Assembly (NCBI GenBank): GCA_039654915.1
Contig: CM077600.1
Location: forward strand, 73,727,992 to 73,791,991
Direction: 5' to 3'
DNA from: Aquilaria yunnanensis
Taxonomy: Eukaryota; Streptophyta; Magnoliopsida; Malvales; Thymelaeaceae
DNA length: 64,000 bases
This document shows positions 10,700 to 21,892 of this stretch, one piece after another. A model generated the notes under the pieces. It ran no database searches, was not told the origin of the DNA, and was given only the letters and a program-made list of their open reading frames with translations. Position numbers and translations under genes: made by a program. How positions within the stretch are numbered: the stretch's first letter is position 1; each line of letters opens with the position of its first letter.

Positions 10700-11479
10700 A
10701 AGGGGTGCTGGACTATTCACAATTAAAAATTAATTAAATTCAAACTTATCTCTTAATTTGCTAAAATAACAGTTTCAGTCCTTTACGTCTCTCAGACTCT
10801 GGATAAGCTTCAGAAGCTTCTGATTTTGACAATTTTGTCGTTTTCTGTTAATTTGGGCCAGAAACGTTAGTCTGGCCCAAAATTGACGCGAAAAATTACC
10901 AAATGCTCCTGGAACTTTCAGCATTTGTCAATTTTTCTCAAAACTTCTCAATTTTGTCATTTTTACCCCAAACTTTTTAATTTTGTCATTTTTATGGAGT
11001 TTTCTTTTTATTACATACATACATTTATACACATATATCATTTTTAATTAAATCCTCATAAAACAAAATTTATTTTAACTTAATTAAAGTCTTTTCAGTA
11101 ATAATAATTAATTACTAATAATAATAACAATAATAATTTTTTTTTTAAATTAATTTTTTTAATTTAATTTTTTTTAATTAATTTTTAACGGTCAGACGAA
11201 ATTGGGTGTCAACACATATACTTGGCTAAGCTTGGTAATGACCATGAAATGAACACATAAAATTCCAAATAGGTACCAGCTTGTTTTCGAGAGCACTCAA
11301 CCTTAAACTTAATTAAACAATTTAACGAGCTAGTACCGGTAAGTATCCTAGGGTTCGTGCCTATAAATCTTAATGAGTATTAAAAGCCCCTTCTGTATGA
11401 AAAAAGAAAAACTTCTGTTGCATGTTTTAAGTAAATTGGGCCCAAATGGGCCAGGGGCAATTTAGGGCATGATAATAGA

Positions 11480-12450
11480 AGTTAGAGAAGAAAGACCAAA
11501 AAGAGGTGGACTAAGGGAGGGCAAGTTAGAGGGATTCCTGGCATTGAAACCTCTATTTTTAAAGGTGGATGTGACCTAGAAGAAGCTGAATTTGGGCTCT
11601 ACCAGGTAGAGAAAATATTTAAGAGGATGGAGGTATCATCTACACAGAACGTGATCTTAGCCACTTTTAGACTTGAAGGGAATGGAGAGCTCTAGTTTAG
11701 AGCTGTACAAAGGACTTATTAGGACAAAAATCAAAGGAGGCCACGTGCCAGGAGAAGATCAATGAGGTGGGCTAAAGTCTTCCAAGTCTTCCAACAACAG
11801 TATGTGAGTGAAGCTTTAAAGGATCAGAAACAAGTGGAATTTGATCAGTTAGAGCAAGGGAGTCTCAGTGTGATGGAGTATGAGAAGAAGTTCAATAGTT
11901 TGATAAGATATGCTCCACAATATGATGGGTAGGAGGAAGTCAGAACCAAAAGGTTCTTAAGAGGCTTACGGCTTGAGTTGAGACAAATTCTTATAATTTT
12001 GGGAGCTAGAGACTACTACCAGGTAGTACAGAGTACTATGGAACTCGAGCAGGAATAGAAGGAACAAAAAAGGAGTGGCCCAAGAAGTGGAAGTGGCTCA
12101 CAAAAAGGACACCAGAAAAGACCCAGAGAAAAAGTTGAACCTAGTGGAAGGAGGAGAGGAAGCAACAAAGAAAAAGGACCATAACCATATGGTCCTCAGT
12201 GTCCTACCTGTTGAAAATTCCATGGCAACAAGCCATGTTTTAGACTAACTAGTGGTTGCCACAAATGTGGAGCCCCAAATCATTGGGTAAGAGATTGCAC
12301 GAAAAGAGGGGATGGCAGGAAAATGTCAAGGAGGTACAACCCTAAATGGCCTGGAGAAGAAAGGAGGCAAAATGCACCTCCTAGTAGAGTATTTCAGCCA
12401 GAGACCTCCAAGAGAGCATAGGATGCACTAGAGGCCGAAGTAGTTGAGAA
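11480..12450 (+). pseudogene. D gag, C-terminal part with zinc knuckle
   Basis: Gag resumes after the TSD of solo LTR H. Recognisable chromovirus Gag motifs include a PPIFKGG-like start with a WLYQVEKIF-like helix near 11550-11620, then RFLRGL near 11950. A CCHC zinc knuckle (C-X2-C-X4-H-X4-C, reading CHKCGAPNHWVRDC) lies at about 12257-12298. The zinc knuckle would bind genomic RNA during packaging. Several stops (for example near 11695 and 11930) disable the frame. Confidence 0.75.
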
Positions 12451-12459
12451 AGAAACTAG

Positions 12460-15400
12460 CCCACAAGGGCTAAGTAAAAGAGCTTTAAAAGGTACTATTT
12501 ACCTTGATGGCCAGTTAGTGTCTGCACTACTTGACACTAGAGCTTCATTGTCTATAATTTCATCTAAGTTGGTTAAGACCATGAATTTAAAAGTAAAGTA
12601 CATGATAAACATTTATTTGGTTAAGACTGCTGGCAATGAAATCTTGTTTACATATCACATAGTTGAAAATTATGTAATCCAGTTTGGCAAGCTAGACCTT
12701 AAGGTAGACTTAATAATGCTGGACACTTATGATTATGATGTGATCTTAGGCATAAATTGGCTAAGTGAAAAGAAAGTGGTTATAGATTGTCATGCAAGAC
12801 AACTACTGGTGCCTGGTTGTAAACCATTTCAATTGGATAAGTCACTAGAGCTAGTCTTGGACTACCAAGTTGAGATATTAAAGTTAATAACTATAGAAAA
12901 TGAGTATGAGTGCTTGGAATTAAATGAACAAGGAGTGAGTAATGAACTTAGTCACATTCCTATAGTCCAACAATATCTAGGAGTCTTCCCTACAGACTTG
13001 CCTGGACTGCCACCCTTGAGGGATGTGGAGTTTGAAATTAAACTAGTACTAGGAGCAACACTTGTGTCTAGTACTCCATATAGGATGGCACTACCTGAAA
13101 TGGTAGAAGTGAGAAAACAACTAGATGAGTTGTTGGAAAAAGGGTTCATCAGACCTAGTGTGTCTCCTTGGGGAGCACCTATTTTGTTTGTGAAAAAGAA
13201 AGATGGAAACCTTAGACTCTGTATAGATTACAGAAAGTTGAATGCCCTGACCATTAAGAATAAATACCCCTTTCCAAGAATTGAAGATTTGTTTGACCAA
13301 CTAAAAGGAGCCAAAGTCTTCTTTAAAATAAACCTAAGGCCTGGTTATTTCCAACTAAGGGTTAAAGAAGAAGACATACCTAAGACTGCTTTCAGGGCTA
13401 GGTATGGACATTTTGAATATACAGTAACGCCCTTTGGACTCACAAATACACCTGCATTCTTTGTGGACCTTATGCAAAGGGTGTTTAGGGTATACCTAGA
13501 CCACTTTGTGGTACTTTTCATTGATGATATTTTGGTATATTCAAAAGATGAGGAAACTCATAAAGAACATCTAAGGCTTGTACTTGGCTTGCTCTAAGAA
13601 CATAAACTTTATGGGAAGTTAAGTAATTGTGAATTTTGGACTCAAGAGATTGGATTCTTGGGTCATGTGATTAGTGAGCAAGGATTGGGAATAGATCCTG
13701 AAAAGGTCAGATCAATCTTGAATTGGAAATAACCCTAGAATGTTAAGGAAGTCAAAAGCTTCCTAGGGTTAGTTGGTTATTATAGGAGATTTGTACCAAA
13801 ATTTTCTGTTATAGCAACTCCTATGACCCGGTTAACTAAAAAGAATCAAAGGCTTATGTAGGAGAGTAAATGTAAGGATAGCTTTCAGGAGCTAAAAAGG
13901 AGGTTGACAACAGCTCCTATGCTAGTTTTACCAAACCCTGAGAATGCTTATTAGGTGTATACTAATGCATCTCAGGTAAGGTTGGGTTGTGTTCTAATGC
14001 AAGATAAGCAGGCTATTGCTTTTGGCTCAAGAAAGTTGAGACCACATGAAAAGAAATATCTAGTTCACGACCTAGAACTAGTAGCAGTAGTCTTTGCCCT
14101 TATGCAATGGAGACATTACTTGTTAGGCAATAAATTTCAAGTCTATACAGACCATAAAAGCCTTAAGTACCTTTTCACTCAAAAGGATTTAAACATGAGG
14201 TAGAGAAGATGGTTGGAGTACCGAAAAGATTTTAATTGTGTAATTGAATACACAGCTAGCAAAGCCAATGTAGTGGTAGATGCATTAAGCAGAAATTACA
14301 CTAGAGTGCTTAAAGGAACATTAGAGGAACATAACGCTGAGAGCCTTAATGTTACTTGCTTAGCAAGTCAGTGGTTGAATTGGGAGAATGAGCAACTAAA
14401 TGTGCTTACTATTACACATGAATGGAAGGAACTTATCAAATAAGCACAACTTAGTGATGAGAAAATTGAATTGATATTTGGCCAAAGAAGAGGGGAACTA
14501 TTCCAAGGATTTTCCTTTAGGCAGGGATTTTTGTACTTCTAGAACAGATTATATGTGCCTGAAAAGGATGAACGGAGATCCCAAGTTTTGGAAGAGGTAC
14601 ACTCTAGTAAGTTTAGCATGCATCCCAGAGCTACAAAAATGTATCATGCTCTTAAGGCTTATTTTTGGTGGCCATACATGAAGCATGATATTAGCACTCA
14701 TGTAACTGAGTGTGAAATGTGCCAACAAGTAATGGTTGAGCACCAAAAATGAGGAGGGAAGCTTCAAAGCTTACCCATACTTGAGAGAAAGTGGAGGTCG
14801 ATATCTATGGACTTTCTAGTAGGAATGCCACTGACAAGAAGAAAACATAATGCCATTTGGGTTATTGTATATAGATTGACCAAAGTAGCCCACTTCCTTC
14901 CCATGAATCTCACAGACTCATTGGATAAACTAGCCCAAATTTACATAAGGGTGATAGTGAGACTTCATGGTGTGTCTAATGATATTGTGTCATATAGGGA
15001 TCCTAGGTTTGTTTCTGGGTTTTGGAAATCCTTACATCAGGCATTAGGTACTAAAATTAAGTTTAGTTTAGCATACCATCCATAGATAGATGGACAAACA
15101 AAGAGAACTATTCAAACTCTGGAAGATATGCTAAGATGTTGTATTATTGATTTTCAAGGAGAATGGGATGTACATCTCTCATTAGTGGCCTCATATGAAG
15201 CTTTATATTGCAAAAAAATGCATCACACCACATTGCTGGCATCAGCCAGAAGATAGGCTAGAGTTGGGACCAGATATTATTAAAGAAACCACTGAAAAGA
15301 TAAAAGTGATTCAAACAAGAATCAAGGCTGCTAATGATAGGCAATAGTCTTATGCAAACTTGAAAAGAAGAAAAAACCTGGAGTTCCAGGAAATAGACTA

Positions 15401-15842
15401 GGTGTGGCTTAAGGTTTCTCCTATGAAATGAGTAATAAGATTTAGAAAGAAAGGAAAATTGGCACCCAGATATATAGGGCCATATCAAGTGTTGGCTAAA
15501 GTTGGAAGTGTGGCATACAAATTGGACTTGCCACTTGAACTTGGTAATATACAAGATGTATTTCATGTAAGTTTGGTTAAGAAATATGTTCCAAGTTCTA
15601 AGCAATTGGTGGTACCTGCTAATGTACCTACAACTCCAAACCTTTCCTATGAAGATATACCTGTTCAAATCCTACCAAGGGACACCAGAAAATTGAGAAG
15701 CAGATGGATTTTCATGATTAAGATTCAATGGAGTAATCATACTCTAGAAGAGGCAACCTGGGAAGTAAAGGAGGAAAGTGACAAATGTTACCCTTATGTG
15801 TACCCAAAACTTGTGAAGAATTTGGAGGACCAAATTGTTTAA
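12460..15842 (+). pseudogene. pol: D pol: protease, RT, RNase H, integrase, chromodomain-like tail
   Basis: A decayed Pol frame. The reading frame stays the same from 12518 to 15085 but is broken by stops (for example 13595, and the Gln-to-TAG change at about 15086). The final part (15459-15842) is in another frame. The protease motif near 12530 reads DTRAS instead of DTGAS. RT (13020-13590) has FIDDILVYS intact, but its first catalytic Asp is Asn (KINLRPGY). RNase H starts VYTNAS (Asp to Asn) near 13955. The integrase HHCC finger is at 14600-14740. In the integrase core, SYRDPRF replaces SDRDPRF and the last catalytic Glu is Lys. The tail with FHVSLVKKY and an ATWEV motif fits a chromodomain. 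Clearly inactive. Confidence 0.88.
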
Positions 15843-15929
15843 GGATGAAGGAGTTGTCAAAACCCTCACCTCAATGTTTGGCCAAGGCCAAAAATGTAAA
15901 ATAAATTCATTAAAACAAAAGGGGGGGCT
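15843..15929 (+). other. D 3' non-coding tract and polypurine tract
   Basis: A short interval after the pol stop. It contains AACAAAAGGGGGGG at about 15914-15927, the polypurine primer site for plus-strand synthesis, directly before the 3' LTR. Confidence 0.7.
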
Positions 15930-17771
15930 TGAGTAAAAATGAGTAATATCATGGGTAGGCTTACCCAAGGCTTATTGGGTTTTATTTGTGCAATAAAAAT
16001 GGCTTGTAATGGAAGTAGTGGAAAGCAAAGTTTAAGGGCTGAATTGTGCTTATATTTGAGTGCCTAAAACTAAGTGTTTGTTTCCATGCAAGGAAGGGAA
16101 TTATGCCCAATTTTAAGCTACATGCCATTAATCGGAAATGCATGCTTCCACTAAGTCTAATGGCATGATTTTGGGTCAAAGCTCCTAGTTTGAGCTTGAC
16201 CAAGTTCTTGGCAAAGGGCATTGTTGTTCTTGGTGTTGAAGCATCGAGTTTATGCCAAATTCTTGAAGGTTTGAGCTTGAATTGGGAATTCAAGCATACT
16301 AAGGTCAATTTTGGCCATTAGTGACCTTGTACTTGTGTTTTCAGGCTTGGTAGAGAGCTCAAAATGAAGAATTGGTAAGGATTCACTATACCTCACTTGA
16401 TTTTGGCATTGTTCCATGTTCAAGTACGTATTTGTTTTCTAAGTGATAGTAGATTATGCTAAGTGAGCTTAGAATGCCATAGGGGCTTATAGATGTGCCT
16501 TCGGGTTTATGAATTATGGTTGCTAGCTAGCTACTAGTGGCAAGTATTGAAGCTCACCATTGATGGCCCGGCCTATGGTTAAGCTTGGAGCTCTAGTGGA
16601 ATGGGTTTTGGTAAGGATGAAACTTTGATGGAAATTGTGTGTACTTGCTAGTTTGGCATTCGGCCGAGAGTCAACTATGGGTATGGTGTGTAAGTTGTGT
16701 GCTTTGATGCTTTGTTTGTTCTTGCTAAACAATATTAGTTGTAGTTATTATGTATATGTTGTTTTATATACTTTGTTTTGGTGTTTTCTTACCTTTATTG
16801 TAGGAAAAGCTTAACTATGGGAGGTTAAGCTTTCGACTTAACCAAATAAGCCCTAATGAGCTGAAGTGAATTCCTTACTGGGTTATATAACTCATGCCCC
16901 AATCATACATGTGTTTTAGGAAAAGGTTTTGAGCTTGATTAGCTTGCTTGTGTGCTAAGCTAGTTGTCGGTTATGCAAGGTATGTACTAAATCGAGAAGG
17001 TTAGCTCAATAAGTGCTTAGTGCAAGTTTTATGTCTTGAAAACTCATGTGATGAGTTTTTTCAGTCTTGAGTGTAGATTTATGGGACAAGTCTAGGACTA
17101 TGGATGTGTGCTCATGGGCTCTTGTTTTGTGGTTTGCACTTATGAGTATGGGTCTAGTTGTTGGAAACTTCTTGCAAACTTTGGTGTTGTACTACACTCT
17201 CAAAGTAGGTGTCGAGTATATTTAAGTACTTAGACATGTAATGTTTAACTAATGGCCATTTGTATTTTGAGTGCTCTTGGTAATGTTCCAAGGAACTTTG
17301 GCACTTGTTTGATGTATATATTAGTGAAAATGGCCTTGGATGGCTAAATACTTTTATGTAAATGTTATGAATGGAAAATCAAGTTCTGATATGCTATTGT
17401 GAACCTCTTTTGGATTTGTGATGCATCAGACATGGAAAAACTTATATTTTCAAACTCTTGTGAATACGGGCTTCTTGGTTGTCATGCATTATGAATGCAC
17501 ACTTGAGGAGCACACATGAAACACTATAATAAAATGAAGTTCAAATCTTGCCTTGTGATGCAAGTATTGGTAAATGCGAAACTAGTAAGCCTCATGGGGC
17601 ATTTCCCAGGTTTTGGCCTTATGTATTGATTTTGATAATTGGAATAAAAGACATCGCTAAGCCATGAGTTAGCTTATGAAAGTGCACTTAAGTAACATGA
17701 GTTAATAACATGAGTAGTGCTATGAAATAGAGCTATAAGTGCATTGGCTGGGGCCTGTGCGGGGTGTGACA
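15930..17771 (+). repeat. 3' LTR of D
   Basis: About 1842 bp starting TGAGTAAAAATG after the polypurine tract and ending GGGGTGTGACA, as the 5' LTR does. 16758-17771 aligns with 3081-4102. The start is inferred from the polypurine tract only, because the other copy's 5' half lies outside the window. No coding potential. Confidence 0.7.
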
Positions 17772-18053
17772 TAGTCAATGGCCAGAACTTGCTAGGCACG
17801 GAGTGACACCTGCGGAGGAACTAGGATGACGAGGAGTCCCAAGGGGCTCAAGTATATGTGCATATATTAGACCCTTAGACTGTAAGTGCATGCAGTATAT
17901 TACATATCTTTGTATATGTGTGTCGTTAGTATTTTTCTTTCAGGTTGAAGGATCCCTTACTAAGAATCTTTGATTATCAATCTCTTAGCTTTTATTGTGC
18001 AGTTTTGGGTGTTGTTAAGCCAGCAACCATTGAAGGTTGTTGAGCTAGGCTTA

Positions 18054-20694
18054 TGTTACCACCTCACAAAATGGGAGAATTACAAGTGTGTCATAATGGC
18101 TAAAAACCATTATACTGTGTAATTCTCACCATAGTGATTGTAGTGTGGTGGGTAAAAGGTATGATCAACACCTCCTTAAAATTGTTCCAAGTTGGTAACT
18201 TGGTCCCCAAGAAAAGCCTTAAGGATTGCTTGTTTGTTAAGCAACCTATGGACTTTTTTGTAAGGTTTTGGAAATTTGGGTACTCAATTGCAAAACTTTC
18301 ACAAAAGAGATTTGGAGAGTTATGGGAAGGATATGAATGGTATGAAAGTGCTATTGGAGGACCAAATTGCTTATGGAAGACAACTAAGGACAAAGAAAAC
18401 ACAAAAAGGCATAAAGGACCTAAGTGTTCTAACGTAGGCCTTAAGATGTGTATGTCTATGACTTAAGTCAAATGGAAGTTTTCTGGGGTTATCCCATCCC
18501 ACATAAGGAGGGCTGCTAAAGGAAGATAAGGATGGTCAAATGTGGGCCAAGAGATTAAGACTAAGAAACCATAGTCTTGTAGCAAGGAAAATGACATAAG
18601 ACAAGGTTAAGACTACTTAAGTGTGTTTAGTGTACTTTTGAGTATTTAAGTTGTCAAGACCACCTTTGCTTCTCTAAATTTCAGCCTCCACCAGAAAAAA
18701 GAAAGCCAGCCCTCTCCTCCACACTTCCTCCATTGCCACTATACCTTCAAACTCAAAACTACTTGCAATTGAAGTCAAAGAAGCACAATTGGAAGCTATT
18801 TGGTGCTATTGCTTGAGTGCACCTAGGATCAAGCTCCAATTTCAGCATACCCATCAAGGTAAGGGTTCTCTTTCTCTCATGGGTTGTTTTATGTATTTTC
18901 AAACATCCATGGAGCTATGGCTAAGCTTGGAAGAGAGCCATGAGCTTGATGAACCAAGCTTATTAAGGGGAGTGCACTTATTGAAGGTTTTGTAACCTAT
19001 TGTCAAGTGCACAAAGATGGCAGTGAAATGAGAGTTTCTATAGCCCAAAGTTAGTACTAACTAGTGTTAAAATCCTCCTAAGAGAAAGCATTAGCTTGAG
19101 GAGGGCTGCCATAGTGATTTGGTTAAGTTTATTACATGTTTTATGGACTAACCTGTGGTATATGTTGTTGCCACATTTCATGTGTTTGTTGTTTGTGTTT
19201 GGCTGCTGCGTTTGGTTGCTATATCTTGTATATATGCACTGTGGTTTTTTTGTTTTAGTGTCTTTGGATGCAGGTTTTAATGATGGTTACATTGCCTATT
19301 GAATCCAAGTGCTACCCTTACTAAGTTTCTCAATGAAACTTACTCCCCTCAATTCTATCATTTCAGGTCCAGCTGAAAGATCACCTTCAAACTAACCTTT
19401 TTGGTTTGAGTTTTGATCTGAAATTTCAGGTACATGAACTTCCGTATGTCTAGTTGTGATCTGGAAATTTTGGTGATTTTAGGATCACATTTGGTATTTT
19501 TGATGGTGGTACTTACTGTGTTGTGCAGCAGCTGTCCAGCATCCTGTTTTTGGAGTTCATTGTGTCTCAGGACCTCCTGTAACCTAGGGTGCGTATTTAG
19601 CTGAGTTAAGAATATATTGTAGTGCATGTATGAATGTACATGTAGTGTATGTAAAATGAGACAAGTATGTGAACATTTGAGTAATGTTTTGGCTATGTAA
19701 GTGATGTGGTGCAAAGCTGCCTAAGTGTGAATGATGGGCTGCTTACTTGTAAATTTTGTTTTGGCCACATAAAGTTGTTAATAGAAAGGGAATTTAATTC
19801 CTATGTGTAATGGACATATATGGGATAGCCTTGGAGGGATTTCCCCTTGTGAATGAAGTGTTTGCATGGTTTGGAAAAATTGTATTGCCAGAATTTTGAC
19901 TATGGACATAAAGCTTAATATCTCCCTATGTAGAATGAATCTTGGTATGAAATTTTGACCACATCTAGAGGATATCGAGAGGGTTAACTGGGATTTGGAA
20001 TTTATTGATTTAGAGCGCTGTAGCCAAAGATATGACATTGGAAATTTGGCTTATTTACTGTTCATTTGGTCAGAATTTTGTAACCAACTTAAAAAATCCA
20101 TAACTTGGTCCATAGGTGGGCTATTGATGTAAAAAAAATTCCTTGGTTTTCTCTAAGTCTCTAATTAATATAACTGGGATTTGGAATTTATTGATTTAGA
20201 GCGCTGTAGCCAAAGATATGACATTGGAAATTTGGCTTATTTATTGTTCATTTGGTCAGAATTTTGTAACCAACTTAAAAAATCCATAACTTGGTCCATA
20301 GGTGGGCTATTGATGTAAAAAATTTTCTCTAAGTCTCTAATTAATAATGGAGTAAATAAAATAGTGGGCTATGTGGCTATAATGATACATTTTATTAGTG
20401 GAAGTTACAGGTGCAGTAGCTGGCCACTAGAACTTATCAAGATTGCCTAATGTGTGGAAGCCAAAACTAAGACTTGTACTAGTGTTTTCCTTCTTTGCTG
20501 CCATGGTGTGCATGCAATGTGAATATGTGTGTGATGGTTGGACCAATATGCATGTATTTACATAGTGCCCAAGAGGGCCACTTGGGTACGCACACTAAGG
20601 GTAGTGTTCTGATGGCCTACAGAACATTACCAATCCTGGGAGTCTAAATGCATAGTTTTGGCACCAAAACTGGACTACCCCGGAGTGGGTAACA
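18054..20694 (+). mobile_element. solo LTR F1 (2.64 kb)
   Basis: Starts TGTTACCACC and ends GAGTGGGTAACA, giving matching TGTTACC/GGTAACA terminal repeats, with the perfect TSD GCTTA (18049-18053 and 20695-20699). No PBS, polypurine tract or coding region lies inside, so it is a solo LTR. A second copy in inverse orientation begins at 62769. It contains a 186-bp tandem duplication at 19985-20346. The parent family is unknown; the length would suit a Tekay-like element. Short frames inside show no recognisable domain. Confidence 0.92.
19985..20346. repeat. 186-bp tandem duplication in solo LTR F1
   Basis: 19985-20170 is repeated at 20171-20346 with near identity, the second copy lacking about 10 bp. 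The other F-family LTR in the window has a single copy (about 63100-63290, inverse strand), so the duplication is specific to F1. Confidence 0.9.
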
Positions 20695-20776
20695 GCTTAT
20701 GAGCAAGTATTTGGCTTATTTGAATCTTTATGATTCTAGTTTTTGGATCACTTGTTCGTTAAGTTATGGTACTAAC

Positions 20777-21658
20777 TGGTGCCCGTTGGCATCCTCATTG
20801 TACGACATAATGGCCCACAGCAGGGACTTCCGGTTAGGAGGGTGTTTGTAGGAGAGACTTTCGGAGGGAGAGGCTACCTGAAAGACTCAAAGAACAAGGG
20901 TTAGGAGATCCCCGGAGTGTTTTTCCAGGAAGGAGCCTCCGACAGCCAAATCAGTATCTAGCTAGATGGAGAGTGATGAATAGAGAGTAGGGAGTGCGTT
21001 CTATTTTTGGAGAGTCCCCCCCTTTACCAAGGTCGTTTCCCAAGTATTTATAGGGACGTGTCAAAAAAAAACTTGCCTGGCATAGCCCGCTTAGAGTGTG
21101 ACACGTGTTCGGTTGGATTCCGTCCATACCTTCGGAAATGGGGACCTCTGGCCGCCCATAGGCCATCTTGGTAAGAAGTCGGGCCGTGGGAGGTCTGTGC
21201 GACAAGATGTGTGCGAGGGCGGCATGTCAGGACGTGTGTGAGGGCGGCGTGTCAAAGGCTCCTTAACCATTTTTGTCATATTCTTGAGACCCCTTCGGTG
21301 AAAGAGACCCCTTCGGGATGGGAGGGTTTCTTGCCGAGGTTGCTCCAGTTATTTGCAAGTCCCCTCGGCACGGGGGACCCCTTTCAGAGGATGCTCTCCT
21401 CTTCCGAGGATGGTGAGTTTACCTCTCCTGAAACTGGTCAGGTCATCTTACTGGGGGTGGTGGAGCACCATGTTCCCGAAGTTAATACTATCACTCCCCG
21501 AAGGTGATGGTGGATCACCAAGGTCAAGGGGTCAGGAGGGCAGGCCCTGTCTTACAGAGGTTGGCACTCATATTTCCTGAGGGTGATACTCGCCCTTACC
21601 AGGGGTGACACTTTGCCAGAGCTTGGGGTTCTGAAGGGTAATAGCCCTTTGGCCATCA
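20777..21658 (-). mobile_element. Tat solo LTR
   Basis: An 882-bp Tat LTR on the minus strand. In plus orientation it starts TGGTGCCCGTTGGCATC and ends GGCCATCA, the inverse of the Tat LTR ends seen in E and G. The TSD CTAAC is perfect (20772-20776 and 21659-21663). Neither PBS nor pol is attached. It inserted into element C's LTR. Confidence 0.92.
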
Positions 21659-21892
21659 CTAACTACAGTTGTGTTTTTGGCCAATAGAGGCTAGTGAAGC
21701 ACAAAGGAGGGCTTACGAAGCTTGCCACTGGGAGTTTGCTCTAAGGTAGAAACTTAGTTATGGACCTTAGTAATATTGTTCAATGTATAGTTCTCATACA
21801 CTAGTTTTCCTCCAATGTTCATGTATGAGTAGTGTACCCTAAAGTCGCTCTTGTGTGCGAGCATAGTTTACTCTTGTTTGGATGCTTGCACA

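Larger units (their letters stand above)
7260..11214 (-). mobile_element. Ogre-like long solo LTR with GC-rich leader and AT-rich tandem repeats
   Basis: A 3955-bp TG...CA unit inside solo LTR H with the perfect TSD CATAT (7255-7259 and 11215-11219). Read on the minus strand it begins TGTTGACACCCAATTTCG and ends CGCACATTGCCACA. A strong TATA box at 10686-10699 and a CpG-rich segment just downstream set the orientation as minus. The remainder is very AT-rich with degenerate tandem repeats and a 46-bp array. The terminal GGCGACTCCCG region recalls Ogre/Tat LTR ends, but this is from memory and needs a database search. Alternatives are a non-autonomous element or an unknown long LTR. Confidence 0.75.
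4823..11474 (+). mobile_element. solo LTR H (long LTR), interrupted by another LTR
   Basis: Starts TGTAATGCCC and ends GGGCATGATA, the near-perfect inverse of the start with the terminal CA changed to TA. It is flanked by the 5-bp TSD ATAGA (4818-4822 and 11475-11479), which splits element D's gag. Removing the nested 3955-bp insert and its duplicated target leaves about 2.69 kb, without an internal region, so I read it as a solo long LTR. It shares organisation, such as short T-rich stretches followed by GCAGG or GTAGG, with D's LTR, suggesting a related chromovirus. Orientation is provisional. Confidence 0.75.
3081..17771 (+). mobile_element. chromodomain Ty3/gypsy element D (Tekay/Del-like), decayed
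   Basis: A chromovirus with its 5' LTR remnant at 3081-4102, initiator-Met PBS at 4111, gag and pol pseudogenes, a polypurine tract near 15921 and a 3' LTR ending at 17771. The 5' LTR is cut by Tat element G and gag is cut by solo LTR H. The pol order is protease, RT, RNase H, integrase, chromodomain-like tail, typical of Ty3/gypsy. The PBS type and C-terminal tail suggest the Tekay (Del) clade, which I have not tested phylogenetically. The TSD after the right end is TAGTC; the left copy is outside the window. The flanking DNA belongs to element C's LTR. Confidence 0.85.

Noticed and set aside
18134..18466. 110-codon frame in solo LTR F1
   Set aside because: No recognisable domain, no splice or promoter context, and it lies entirely within a non-coding LTR.
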